This document shows, piece by piece, positions 10,760 through 21,700 of a DNA stretch of 64,000 nucleotides (positions are counted from its first letter, which is position 1; the number at the start of each line of letters is the position of its first letter). The notes below the pieces were generated by a model that was not told the DNA's origin, made no database searches, and saw only the letters and a list, made by a program, of their open reading frames with translations. The position numbers and the translations under genes were made by a program. Source of the DNA: Pardosa pseudoannulata (Eukaryota; Arthropoda; Arachnida; Araneae; Lycosidae); NCBI GenBank assembly GCA_032207245.1, contig CM063499.1:38272624-38336623 (forward strand). Direction: 5' to 3'.

Positions 10760-11250
10760 ATAGACCCTGTCGCCATATGCGACAAATCTATGATTAAAAG
10801 TAAAAATGCAGCTTCACTCTACGCGAGGAACCACTGGGACTAAACACTGACTAAACCTCAAGAATGAGTCTTCGTAATTTAGAAGTAAGGACTAAGCAGA
10901 AGGCCTCCAGGCTTGACCTGCCACCTCCAAAAATATCGTTTGAAAACTTAGAGGACATCGCGATCTTGAACCTAATTTACACGACCCAACTGATAAACAT
11001 GGTGGATTTTTGGTCAGCTCAATTTCCTCGATCCAGTTACCCACAGGTACTTAAATAGCTGAGTTTATCGACTGAGTTACCGTTGAACTTGCAGGACTTT
11101 GCGATCACAAACCAATTTTACGTGCCACAGTCGTCACTAACGAACGTGGTGGGGTATAATTGGTCACCACAAGCCTCAAACCCCCAAACCTCTACTGTTA
11201 TGAGTTCGACGCCTTTGCCCATTGAGCTACAGCGGCTTACAACGGCATGA
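10760..11250 (-). mobile_element. tRNA-derived SINE family B, minus-strand copy
   Basis: The minus strand starts near 11250 with a tRNA-like head, TGTAGCTCAATGGGCAAAGG (A-box-like), and a B-box-like GGGGGTTTGAGGC about 50 bp on. The body that follows is related to 10180-10630 in the opposite orientation. The plus-strand open frame 10864-11058 is a repeat-derived shadow. Confidence 0.5.
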
Positions 11251-11314
11251 TAGTTCAAGTTTATATGCAAGTTTCTGAAATAAAGACATTCACCGAAGCA
11301 ACAAAATAACTTAC

Positions 11315-11508
11315 CTCTACATAAGACCACAGAGAAAGCTGGAAATCTGTAAAGATGAGCTGCACAAATCCAGATGTGTCAATGTTCTGTAGAATGAATT
11401 CAGCACTGTAATCACTCGGATAACCGCCAGGAAAGTTTGGAGATTGAATCATGCCGGAGCTGTTGCTCTGATAGTAATCATAGCCTCCTTTGTAAACATA
11501 CAAATTTT
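11315..11508 (-). CDS. CUB-domain protein gene, exon 4 of those found (CUB domain 2, N-terminal half)
   Basis: This 194-bp exon follows the acceptor TTGTCTTCTTTCAG (AG at 11510-11509) and ends at GAG|GTAAGT (GT at 11314-11313). It enters in phase 1 (A|AA completing a Lys codon) and ends on a full codon. The peptide contains SGMIQSPNFPGGYPSDY and FVQLIFTDFQLSLWSYVE. This is the typical opening of a CUB module: G.I.SPNFP..YP, then a hydrophobic strand and F..F.L. The expected continuation (C.YD.L.V.DG) must lie in a further exon, not found in 1-11300. CUB modules bind protein or carbohydrate partners outside the cell. The exon is intact, without stops. Confidence 0.9.
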
Positions 11509-11904
11509 CTGAAAGAAGACAATATAGCACATAAATGGTAGCAAACACAGATCACTATCACTATGGACTTCTAAACCTTAGGTAAGAGGGTTTTCTACCT
11601 TCTTATAGTTGCTAAACAATTTTGGTACCAATGGAATAATAGTAGCTTACCATCTTTGATAAGACATTTAAATTATTAAAATTATTCGTATTTTTCAAGC
11701 AATAGTAACATTTGGAAAGATAAAAAGTTAATAATTATATTAATTTACGAAACACTTAGTATCTGTCTACCATAAGAATAATTCCCAACTTGCTAAACCT
11801 TTAAAATATACATATATATATCTTACAAATCAACATACAGGTTTTAACCCTGTTGCATTTCTACCTTGGTAAAATATTCTCCCGTGACTGTATAAATGAC
11901 TTAC
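11509..11904 (-). other. Intron between CUB exons 3 and 4
   Basis: 396-bp AT-rich intron, donor GTAAGT and acceptor TTCTTTCAG on the minus strand. It splits the boundary between CUB domain 1 and CUB domain 2 in phase 1. Nothing else is recognisable inside. Confidence 0.8.
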
Positions 11905-12083
11905 TCTTGGCGCTGAATTGCAAGCTAAAGGCTTCTTTGTAGGAACCAGTGAAGAGAAAATCTAAGGACACTAGCTTAGTCTTGGACTGAAACACTAAAT
12001 CCTGCGATCCATTCTCCTTATGACCACAATATTCTCGACCAGACTTGCTATAGGCAGACTCTTTGATCCACAAAAAGTCGCAC
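11905..12083 (-). CDS. CUB-domain protein gene, exon 3 of those found (CUB domain 1, C-terminal half)
   Basis: This 179-bp exon follows TTTTTTTATAG (AG at 12085-12084) and ends A|GTAAGT (GT at 11904-11903). It enters in phase 2 (AG|G giving Arg) and leaves in phase 1, agreeing with both neighbours. The peptide includes CDFLWIKESAYSKSGREYCG, the CUB core C-D-[YF]-L.I.E...SG..YCG, then strand-forming sequence ending FSLQFSAK. The preceding intron is only 396 bp away from exon 4 on the other side, while the intron toward exon 2 is 2.8 kb and holds a piggyBac element with a solo LTR. Confidence 0.9.
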
Positions 12084-12123
12084 CTATAAAAAAACAGAAA
12101 TTAAGATCTTAGAAGCTTATTAA

Positions 12124-13305
12124 CACATTGTGTGCAGGTACATTTCGCAGCGGAATTGTACCGGGAGCGGGCGTTTTGAGCGTAAATTTCGTTATTCAGT
12201 TAAATCTCAATAAGATAAAAAATTATTTAATTTTTAACCAACTTTTCGTATTTATCTTGAAATATATAAACAAATATATAAATAGAAATATATAAATAAT
12301 GTAATACTAGACTCAAGATTCGAGCTGGTGTTACATGGGCCCCTGTTTTTGTTTCGGCAGCCGAAGACGGACAACCCGAGAGAGGGTTGGCAAGGTTCAA
12401 AGGAGGGGGGCGATGGATGCCACCCCCGCCAGCTGCAGAAAAGGACATTTTTTTTCGTGGAGGAGAAAGCTTGATTGGGGGGGGATTCCACCCTGGCCCC
12501 TAACGAAGAGGAGAGGAGAGATACCCGGTCGGAACGACGGTGAAAGGACATTCTTCTGAAAGGAGCAGAGACCGAAAGAGGTGTTTCCGCTCGGCACTAT
12601 TTATTTTTGTCCTCGGTCTTATTTGAGCCCTGTTTGGGTATGATTTGCAGTGTACATATGTTTTAATAGATCTTCTTAATAATAAATGTTTAATCCAGAG
12701 TTTTGTCGCTGCTGTGATTCATCGTCGGCCATATAGGCTTTAATCGAACCCAAGATACATGCTCCAGTAAAAATAGGCGGGCTGGTATAGAACATGGCAT
12801 GCAAACTTCAGAAAGTGCAGCCGGGGACGTGCGAGGAGTTTACAAATAACAACCATTAGATTTTTGTAAACAAAAAATATTTTTTTACTGGATAAATTTA
12901 TAATAGTATCGTAAATATGAAAAATCAAATAGAAATAGTAGTATATAGTTTTAATTTTAAATCTAAATGGATAGTTTTAATTAACCTTCCCGTTCTGTGG
13001 TTCCGCATCGATTGATGTAAAAACTAGTTTTTATTTGTCTAAATTTTTCCAGAATCTAAGTAGTAGACAAGAACATTCGGCTTCGTTTTCCTGTATACGT
13101 TATTTTTGTACCCACAATCAAACCATGTTGTTACACTAACTCTTACTAGTACGTGTCCCTCGATCAAGTATCAATCGTCAGAAAAGGTACTAGTACGTGA
13201 CCCGTGCTGAAGTATCAATCGTCAGAACACGTACTCTAGTACGTGACCCGCGCTCAAGTATCAATGGTCAGAAAACGTAATAGTACGTGCTTCGCCTACA
13301 ATGTG
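12124..13305 (+). mobile_element. piggyBac-type element (family P2) with nested solo LTR
   Basis: The ends CACATTGTGTGC (12124) and, inverted, CACATTGTAGGC (13305) lie between TTAA at 12120-12123 and 13306-13309. The element is homologous over its whole length to the minus-oriented 480-bp copy at 47407-47886: both have ATTTCGCAGCG near one end and repeated GTACTAGTACGTG and TATCAATCGTCAGAA motifs near the other (three copies at about 13150-13275). There is no transposase. A 545-bp LTR sits inside (12300-12844). The host intron is the one between exons 2 and 3. Confidence 0.88.
12300..12844. mobile_element. Solo LTR (545 bp) with 5-bp target duplication
   Basis: It starts TGTAATACTAGACTCAAG and ends GAGGAGTTTACA, the TG...CA limits of LTRs. 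AATAA flanks it on both sides (12295-12299 and 12845-12849). The uninserted site can be read in the sister element at 47407-47886, where AATAACAATCAT is continuous on the minus strand. The LTR is much more GC-rich than its surroundings, with purine-rich runs at 12365-12540 and an AATAAA-like signal near 12680. A 5-bp duplication suits Gypsy, Copia or BEL elements. It does not match the LTR at 25417. Confidence 0.88.
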
Positions 13306-13309
13306 TTAA

Positions 13310-13744
13310 TATCAAGGGAACACATTACCTTTAAACAATTTTAAATTGAAGATTTTCTTACAATAAGTTAAGGGATACAATAAGTTACGCATACAATAAG
13401 TTAAGGGATATTTTATAGTAAGGCTGAATAAATCTCGATTTAAAGTTTGGAAAAAACTGAAACAACTGAAAAAAAGGGTAAAGGTACAGACATTTTTTTG
13501 GGATCGTTTTGAAACAAAACAATATCAACAAACACGAAAGGGACTCTAAACTCCTGTCTAGATAATGTCTGAATTGCAGATTTGAACCCAAGGAGGTGTA
13601 TAGTTTCAGTTAGTCCCGGTTAGATGTATTTTATGAGGATTGTCTAGATACAAATTAGTTTGTCCTCTTTAGTTTTAATATTTTTATCCAAATCATTTTA
13701 GGCTTTAATTTTGATTAAATGGATGTAAATATTTTCAGTTACAT
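13310..13744. other. Unassigned intronic stretch
   Basis: AT-rich intronic DNA with a short repeated AATAAGTTAAGGGATA (about 13365 and 13398). The 68-codon minus-strand frame at 13385-13591 has no recognisable domain. Confidence 0.45.
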
Positions 13745-14055
13745 TTTATAAGCAGTGGTATCTCAGTCGGTAAAGATTCCTAGCTCATAAATAGAGAGTT
13801 TTAGGTTTTACGTTCAAGTCAGCCACATATCCGCCAAAGCTGAGGCACATAAATAGGTTTGTGGATGTAATGTCTTTCACTTTTAAACTAAACCTCTGGA
13901 GGTCTAGAGATCTTCTAAATTACGGACACCCACTTTGAGACTCGTTCTTTTACTCTAGAGTGCTTTTCAAACGAAAGCTGCAACTCTTTGTCTTAATTCG
14001 TGTTGCTTTTGGTTGATATGCTAGGCTTGATCAAGTGGCATTAAAACAACATTTA
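13745..14055 (+). mobile_element. tRNA-derived SINE family B
   Basis: The head GTGGTATCTCAGTCGGTAAA resembles a tRNA D-arm with A box, and about 55 bp later TTTACGTTCAAGTC resembles a degraded B box. The 3' end GATCAAGTGGCATTAAAACA matches the 3' end of the copy at 10180-10630. It lies in the intron between exons 2 and 3. Confidence 0.65.
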
Positions 14056-14271
14056 ATATGCTTATCATTCCATTAACAATAATTCTAGGTTGTTTATATA
14101 TACAGTATAGTTCAAATTTGAATCTCCTTTTACAACGATTGTTTTCATTAATATCACCAAGTATACTCCGCAGAATCTTTCTTTCGAAAATTCCGAGAAT
14201 GAACTGAAAAGCCCACGTGTTTTGAATGCATGATGACAACACAACAAATGAAATATATTGCTTTTTAAACC

Positions 14272-14850
14272 CACTGGAACCAGAAGGTGGGGCAGGCAAC
14301 GGTTGAAATATGCTGATTCAGTAGAAGCTGATTTTCTCGCAATTAAACGAAAGAGCTGGTGGTCAAAGATCAACCGGAAGTCATTTTAGAGAAATCTTCA
14401 AAACAATGTATTAGTCCCTAATTCGTCTGTCTAGCCATCTATGGAACTAGAAGGTGAAGCAGACCACGGTTGAAATGTGCTGATTCAGTAGAAACTGATT
14501 TTCTCGCAATTAATGGAAAGAACTGCTGATCAAAGTTCAACCCGAAATCATTTTAGAGAAATCTTCAAAACAATGTATTAGCCCCTAATTCGTCTGTCTG
14601 GACGTCTATGATGATCTATCTAATAAAGGAATCCCCAAGGATATTTTCGTCAAGGGCGTCCGTACCTGTAGATACTAATAATGCAAAGAACTGGTGATCA
14701 AAGAACAACCAGAAGTCATAGAGAAATCTTGAAACAAGGATTGGCTCCTAACTCGTCTGTCTAACCATCTATCATGATGATTTATTTAATAAAGGAAGCC
14801 CCAAGGAGATTTTCGTCAAGGACGTCCGTAGCTGTAGATACGGAACTCAT
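14272..14850 (+). repeat. Intronic tandem repeat, three diverged units
   Basis: GAAATCTTCAAAACAATGTA occurs at about 14390 and 14562, with a degenerate form near 14722. TGCTGATTCAGTAGAA recurs at about 14310 and 14478, and CTAATAAAGGAA-type text plus ATTTTCGTCAAGG near 14645 and 14805. Unit length is about 170-180 bp. The array ends roughly 40 bp before the donor of exon 2. It has no coding content. Confidence 0.8.
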
Positions 14851-14889
14851 TTTCGTTAAAGTTATTTGGATGGAAAAGGGGCAACTCAC

Positions 14890-15112
14890 CTGCAGGTCTT
14901 GTCATTGGAACAAGTGGGTATGTCCAGCCTCTGCACGACGATCTCCAGATGGCACGAGGGACACGTAATGAGCTCCACACTGCATCTCTGCGGGATTTGC
15001 GGCTGCGCGCTGGGGTTACCTTTGATCACGCTCGTGGCATTCTCCACACTGATGATGCCAGACTCGCCTGCCTCGATGTAGTACTTGCGACCGTTCATCC
15101 AACGGCACAGAT
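14890..15112 (-). CDS. CUB-domain protein gene, exon 2 of those found (CUB domain 1, N-terminal half)
   Basis: This 223-bp exon follows the acceptor CTCTCCCCCTCTAG (AG at 15114-15113) and ends CAG|GTGAGT (GT at 14889-14888). It enters in phase 1 (G|AT, Asp) and leaves in phase 2, matching exons 1 and 3. The peptide begins DLCRWMNGRKYYIEAGESG and contains QRCSVELITCPSC and DIPTCSNDKTC. Joined to exon 3 this gives a cysteine-rich, insect- or arachnid-type CUB domain of about 110 residues. Cys spacing is unusual (extra pair CPSC). GC content is visibly higher than in the flanking intron. Confidence 0.9.
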
Positions 15113-15204
15113 CTAGAGGGGGAGAGTTAAGTGACACACGTTAATGCCTGTTTTCAACTGGTGCCAAACGGCAATCCATCATTTGGCACCTGTTGAGTAC
15201 TTAT

Positions 15205-17250
15205 TAACTCTATAACACATTGCCTGCCAACTACAAGATAATTCGTAGATTGCGTTCTTTTCTAGGACGCCAACTACAAGTTATCTCATGTTGTGTTAAC
15301 TAGCCATTTTTGTGTATTTAAGAATAAACTAGTAGTGTTAATATTGATGATTTGCTTAGTACTCAATTTCATTTTGAGTCAGGAGTTTTTTCTTATCCAT
15401 ATTGGGTTCTTGATAATTTAATTATAACAATAATTACAAAACAAAACACTCAAGACGTAAATGTGATGCATTCGATTACAACTGCTGAGATATTACTGAC
15501 GAATATGGACACGTATCTATGATTCAGCTTTAGAGAAGCGACAGGTCTAAGCGTGTCTGCGCGCGAATTAACTCGTAGTTGGCTTCGACGAAAAGATTTC
15601 TGTTACAAAAGCCAAATACGAGATAATTCGTAAGACCCTTTAAGAAAAAAAACACATTTTTTATTATTTTCGATAACTATGCACTACAGTTATCTCGTAC
15701 TGTGTTTACTTGCCATTTTTGTGCAGCTAAGAATAAACTCGTAGTACATCAGAATTAATATCGATTATTTGCTTAGTACTCAATTTCCTTTTGAGTCAGT
15801 GATTTTATCTTATCCATATTGGGATTACAATTGCTGAGATACTACTGACGAATATAGACGCGTATCTATGATTCAGCTTTAGAGGAGAGATAGGTCGAAG
15901 CGAGTCTGCGCTCGAATTAACTCGTAGTTGGCTTCAACGAAAAGATTTTTGTTACAGAAGCCAACAAGAAGATAATTCGTAAGACCTTTTTTTTAAAAAA
16001 AAAACAAACATTTTTTATACTTTTTGATGATAACTATGCACTAAAGTTATCTCGTACTGTGTTTACTTGCCATTTTTGTACAGCTACGATTAAACTCGTA
16101 GTATATCAGTGTTACTATCGATGATTTGCTTAGTACTCAATTTCATTTTGAGTCAGCGGTAGTTTCTTATCCACACTGGGTTCTTGATGATTTAATTATA
16201 ACAATAATTATACAGAACACACTCAAGAAAGTTGTAAATGTGATGCATTCGATTACAATTTCTGAGATACTACTGACGAATATGGATGCGTATCTATGAT
16301 TCAGCTTTAGAGAAGCGATAGGTCGAAGCGAGTCTGCGCGCGAATTAACTCGTACTTGGCGTCCGTTAAGACATTTCTGTTACAGAAGCCAACTACGAGA
16401 TAATTCGTAAGACCTTTTTTTTAAAAAAAAAACAAACATTTTTTATGCTTTTTGATGATAACTATGCACTAGAGTTATCTCGTACTGTGTTTACTTGCCA
16501 TTTTTGTACAGCTACGATTAAAGTCGTAGTATATCAGTGTTAATATCGATGATTTGCGTAGTACTCAATTTCATTTTGAGTCAGGGGTTTTTCTTATCCA
16601 TACTGGGTTGTTTATAATTTAATTACAACAATAATTATAAAACAAAACACTCAAGAAAGACATAAATGTGATGCACTCGATTACAATTTCTGAGATACTA
16701 TTGACGAATATGGACACGTACCTATGATTCAGCTTTAGAGAAGCGATAGGTCGAAGCGAGTCTGCGCGCGAATTAACTCGTACTTGGCGTCCGTTAAGAC
16801 ATTTCTGTTACAGAAGCCAACTACGAGATAATTCGTAAGATCCTTTAAGAAAAAATACACATTATTTATTATTTTTGATGATAACTATGCACTACAGTTA
16901 TCTCGTACTGTGTTTACTTGCCATTTTTGTGCAGCTAAGAATAAACTCGTAGTATATCAGTGTTAATATCGATGATTTGCTTAGTACTCAATTTCATTTT
17001 TGAGTCAGTGGTTTTTTCTTATCCATACTGGGATTACAATTTCTCTGATACTACTGACGAATATGGACGCGTATATATGATTCAGTTTTAGAGAAGAGAC
17101 AGGACGAAGCTTCTCTCCGCTCGAATTAACTCATAGTTGGCTTCAGCGAAGAGATTTCTGTTACAGAAGCCAACTACGAGATAATTCGTGAGACCTAAAA
17201 CACATTTTTTTTATCTTATTTGATGATAATTATGAACTAGAATTAGAGTT
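15205..17250 (+). repeat. 350/430-bp tandem array
   Basis: The segment AGCCAACTACGAGATAATTC (or a close variant) recurs at about 15607, 15957, 16385, 16815 and 17167, so spacing alternates between about 350 and 430 bp. Long units have an extra segment of about 78 bp holding TTAATTATAACAATAATTAT. All units share TTTGCTTAGTACTCAATTTC, GATTCAGCTTTAGAGAAG and CGCGCGAATTAACTCGTA. There is no continuous coding frame. The right edge lies directly against the piggyBac derivative at 17256. Confidence 0.92.
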
Positions 17251-17255
17251 TTTAA

Positions 17256-17970
17256 CCATTTGATTGCGGCGAAGAGTGATAGAGCTTCTTTTGCTTTGTA
17301 CCGAAAATGCGGAGACACTGCTGTTGGTTAGTATAATTTTCGCATCAATTGAGAGCAGTTGAATTCATATCAATCGCAGTATTTGTATTCAATTTACTCA
17401 ATTGCGATTTTTTAATAATACAATAATTAAAATAAAATACAGTGGTAAGTAGTAATGCAGTAGAGCCGTGGATTGTGGTACGGTAGACAAAATGAGCGCG
17501 TATTATTTATTTATTTGTAGTAAAAAAAACTTTTCGTTCTTGTATAGAAATTAGAAACTGTTTTCACTTTCTCAACAAGTGTTATAATGATCATTATTGA
17601 TGCTATAGAGGAGGAAGGGTTAGCAAGCAAAAATGCCACAGTAAGACTACCAATAAGTACAGAGTTTCCTTTAGAAAAATTCCCTGGGCGAAACTTGCGA
17701 CAATGTGATGTATGCAGTAAAAAAATGGTAATGGAATCAGACAATCCAATTTAATTTGCGCTATATGTAAAAATGGAATTCATGGAATTTGTGCAGCAAA
17801 ACATTCTTGTAATAAGTGAGAATAAAGAATATTTTTGTTGGTAAAAATTACAGGTTACATAATAATTAGTGTTAAGTATAACCATTTCTATTATTCTCCA
17901 AAAAAAATTACGCATTTCATTCCGTATTTTTAGCATATATATGTAAGAAAACTCTTCAGCACTCAAACGG
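17256..17970 (+). mobile_element. piggyBac deletion derivative (family P1)
   Basis: The left end CCATTTGATTGC and inverted right end CCGTTTGAGTGC are bordered by TTAA at 17252-17255 and 17971-17974. The 5' part (17290-17640) is repeated inverted at about 150-495. The 3' part keeps the cysteine-rich end of a transposase (17593-17820). Most of the transposase, including the catalytic DDD core, is missing, so it is non-autonomous. Confidence 0.85.
17593..17820 (+). pseudogene. piggyBac transposase C-terminal remnant (cysteine-rich domain)
   Basis: One frame gives TEFPLEKFPGRNLRQCDVCS followed by KKMVMESDNPI and a stop. Shifting by one base then gives ICAICKNGIHGICAAKHSCN and a stop. The pattern CDVC, CAIC, GIHGIC, HSC matches the C-terminal cross-brace zinc domain that lets piggyBac transposases bind their element ends. 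The frameshift lies near 17750-17757. It is the end of a degraded transposase, with nothing of the catalytic core. Confidence 0.8.
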
Positions 17971-17974
17971 TTAA

Positions 17975-18715
17975 TAATAAAATGTGATTAAACCAAATTG
18001 TCGTTTTAGCTCAGTTTTCTGAAAATTGCAGTGGCATTCAACGTGTCAATATTAGAGTCATATCTACCGATTACATATCGATGCATATCTTAAATTTAAG
18101 TTATTATAATCTGCACAGAATAAGATAAATATGAAGTTTAAACAACTTCGAATACTACAGCACGTCGTGTTAGTGATCATTCTAAACATCATATGATGCC
18201 ATTAACGAAAAAGGAAAAGTTCGTCAAAAACATTTATTTGGTATTACATGTAAAATAAGCACAGTAAAATGGAATTTTATAATAAATAAAGCAATTTATC
18301 ATAATTTCAGTCGTTGCCAAAAAAAATAAACATATTTGCGAAAAATCAAAACTGATATCTAAATAGAAAAAGTTTATATAAAAAATACAAATTACCTGAA
18401 AATTTTGTTCATTGCTTATAAGATTGCCTTTTACCTATTCTTATAGAGAAAACTAGTTTTAAGAAAACATAAAAATTCTACAAGTATTCTATTTTTCTAT
18501 TTTTAGTGGTATATAAAATGGACGTAAGCAATACTGATTAAAAAAATACTTACGTTGTACTTATTTATAATTATTAATAAACTTATTATGTTATTCAAAA
18601 TTCAATTCTGTCACGATCAATCATTTTGTTCTAATTCTAGAATGTTATATCATATACTCAGGTAATGCAGAGTTCAGCCAGTAAACAATAAAAAAAATCA
18701 TAAATATTAAGGTCT
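17975..18715. other. Unassigned intronic stretch
   Basis: Very AT-rich, no ORF of note, no recognisable repeat. Confidence 0.55.
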
Positions 18716-21700
18716 AGTAGGTTATATTTAGGTATAGATTAAGATTTAGTATTTATTCAATGCATTTAACGATATACAACTGAATTTCATACACTAATCT
18801 ATTCACGTTTATTTTGCAACAATGAATTCACTTACGTCAGATCTCAATTTACTGTCCTACCTAATTAATCTGGATTCTAGGTAAGAATGAAATCAAATAA
18901 CATAGTCCGAAACTTTTATTAGGATGAAACAGGTAAAACCTGTTGTACAGAAAAGCTTGTTGATTTATTCACTTGCCTAGCACTTGAAATATCTGAGTGG
19001 TTACACAGGATCTAGCAAATATTAATGGTAATATATTAGCTGAAACTTGTGTACATCCAATTCAGTTCGTATTCAACGTGGCTTTTGTGATAGAACTTCA
19101 CCAAAGCAGGCTTTTGTTCCAGAATAACTTTCCGTCTTGGAAAATTAATAGTTCCAAGTGTATTTCGGAAAATTAATCTGCTCTCTTAAAATTGTTCTAT
19201 ATAAATGTTTGTTTTTCTCACAAATAAATATATTTTTCTTTCGTTGGTATTTGGTTGTCTGATACTAGACAGATTAGAAAAGTATTTTCCGGCACAATTG
19301 TTTATAATAGTCGCTAACTGCACCATTAGTCTTTTACCGTAAGGCAGATGTTCGTAATCGTTTAGAGCTGTATAGTCTACATTTATGCTGTTCTCATTTT
19401 TATTGTTAAATTGGGTACGAAACTATATGTTGAATTACTTTTCTTTGTAGTTAATGCAATCAGCATGTAAAGAGACTTTTTTTTATTGTTTGCAGCTATT
19501 CGTTTAAGTACTATTAGCCAAAAGCTTTTATTTATTGAGCTTATTCCATTATCGTAAGCATAAAAATCTAAACCGGTTTCTATTTAAGGAGTTCGAAAAG
19601 AATCCTAAATATACATATTTAAGTGTAGATTAAGACTTAGTATTTATTCAGTACATTTAACCATATACAACTGAATTTCATACACTAATCTATTCATGTT
19701 TATTTTGAAACAATAAATTCACTCACGTCAGATCTCAATTTACTGTTCTAACTAATTAGACAGGATTCGAAGTAAGCATGAAATCCAATGAGAGAGCCCA
19801 AAAATTTTATTACGATGTAACAGGTAAAACCTCTTGTTTAGAAAAGACTTTTCTTGTTTGATTTATGGACTTTCCTGGCATTTCAGGTATCTAAGTGTGT
19901 ATACAGGATCTAGCAAATATTAGTGGTAATATATTAGCTGAAACTTGTGTACATCCAATTCAGTTTTCATTCAACGTGGCTTTTGCGATAGATCTTCACC
20001 AAAGCAGGCTTTTGTTCCAAAATAGTTTCCACAATGTTCCGTCTTGGAAAATTAATAGTTCCATGTGTATTACGGAAAATAAATCTTCTCTCTGAAAATT
20101 GCTCTATATAAATGTCACAAATAAACATTTTTTTCTTTCGTTAGTATTTGTTTGTTTGATACTAGACAGATTAGGAAGTGTTTCTAGACACAGTTGTTTA
20201 TAAAATTCGCTAACTGCACCATTAGTCTTTTTTCCGTACGCCAGATGTTCATAATCGTTTAATGCAGTATACTCTACTTTTGTGTTATTCTCATTTTTAT
20301 CGTTAAATTGTGTATGAAACCATATGTTGAATTACTTTTCTCTGTAGGGAATGAAAGCAGCATTAAAAAGACTTTTTTCTTATTGTTCGCAGTTATTTGT
20401 TGAATTACTATTTGGCAAAAGATTTTATTTATTTAGCTTATTCTGTTATCGTACGCATAAAAATCTAAACAAGTTTCTATTTAAGGAAATTAAAGAGAAT
20501 GCTAAATATACATATTTAAGTGTAAATTAAGACTTTATTTATCCAGTAAATTTAACGATATACTGGTGAATTTCATACACTAATCTATCCATGTTTACTT
20601 TGAAACAGTGAATTCACTCACATCAGATCTCAATTTACTGACCAACCTAATTGGACAGAATTCGAAGTAAGCGTGAAATCCAATGAGAGATCCTGAAAAT
20701 TTTATTACGATTTAACAGGTAAAACCTCTTGTTTATAAAAGCTTGTTGATTTATGGACTTTCCTGGAATTTCAGGTATCTGAGTGTGTATATAGGATCTA
20801 GCAAATATTAATGGTAATATATTTGTTGAAACTTGTGTACATCCAATTTAGTTCGAATTTAATGTGACTTTTGTGATAGATCTTCAAAAAACCAGGCATT
20901 TGTTCGAAAATACCTTCACCAATGTTCCGTCCTGGAAAATTAATAGTTCCGTGTGTATTTCAGAAAATTAATCTTCTCTCTTAAAAATGTTCTATATAAA
21001 TATTTGTTTTTCTCACAAATAAATATATTTTTCTCTCGTTGGTATTTGGTTGTTTGATACTAGACAGATTAGAAAAGTATTTTCCAGCACAATTGTTTAT
21101 AATATTCGCTAACTGCACCATTAGTCTTTTACCGTAAGGCAGATGTTCATAATCGTTTAGTGCAGTATAATCTACTGTTGTGTTATTCTCCCTTTTATTG
21201 TTAAATTGTTTACGAGACCATATGTTGAATTACTTTTCTCTGTAGTGAATATAAGTAGCATGAAAAAGACCTTTTTCTTATATTTCACAGTTATTTCTTG
21301 AAGTACTATTAGGCAGAAGCTTTTATTTATTAAGCTTATACTATTATTGTACCCATAAAAATCTAAACCAGTTTCTATTTAAGGAATATAAATATGCTAA
21401 ATATACATATTTAAATGTAGATCAAGGTTTAGTATTTATTCAGTACATTTAATGATATACAACTGAATTTCATACACTAATCTGTTCTTGTTTATTTTGC
21501 AACAGTGAATTCACTTAAGTGAGATCTCAATTTACTGATCAACCCAATTAAACAGGAATGTAGGCAGGATTAAAAAAAACCTTTTTCTTATTGTTCGCAT
21601 TTAATTGATAAAGTATTATTCGGCAAAAATTTTATTTATTAAGCTTATTCAATTATCGTACGCATAAATATCTAAACCAGTTTCTGCTTAAGGAATTTGA

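Noticed and set aside
10199..11058. ORFs containing a TKQK...ENLEDI-like peptide on both strands
   Set aside because: They belong to two copies of a SINE-like repeat in opposite orientation; the tRNA-like head and repeat tail explain them.
12335..12597. Overlapping ORFs on both strands at 12227-12597 as an exon
   Set aside because: They fall inside the GC-rich solo LTR, where stops are rare; limits and target duplication explain the segment.
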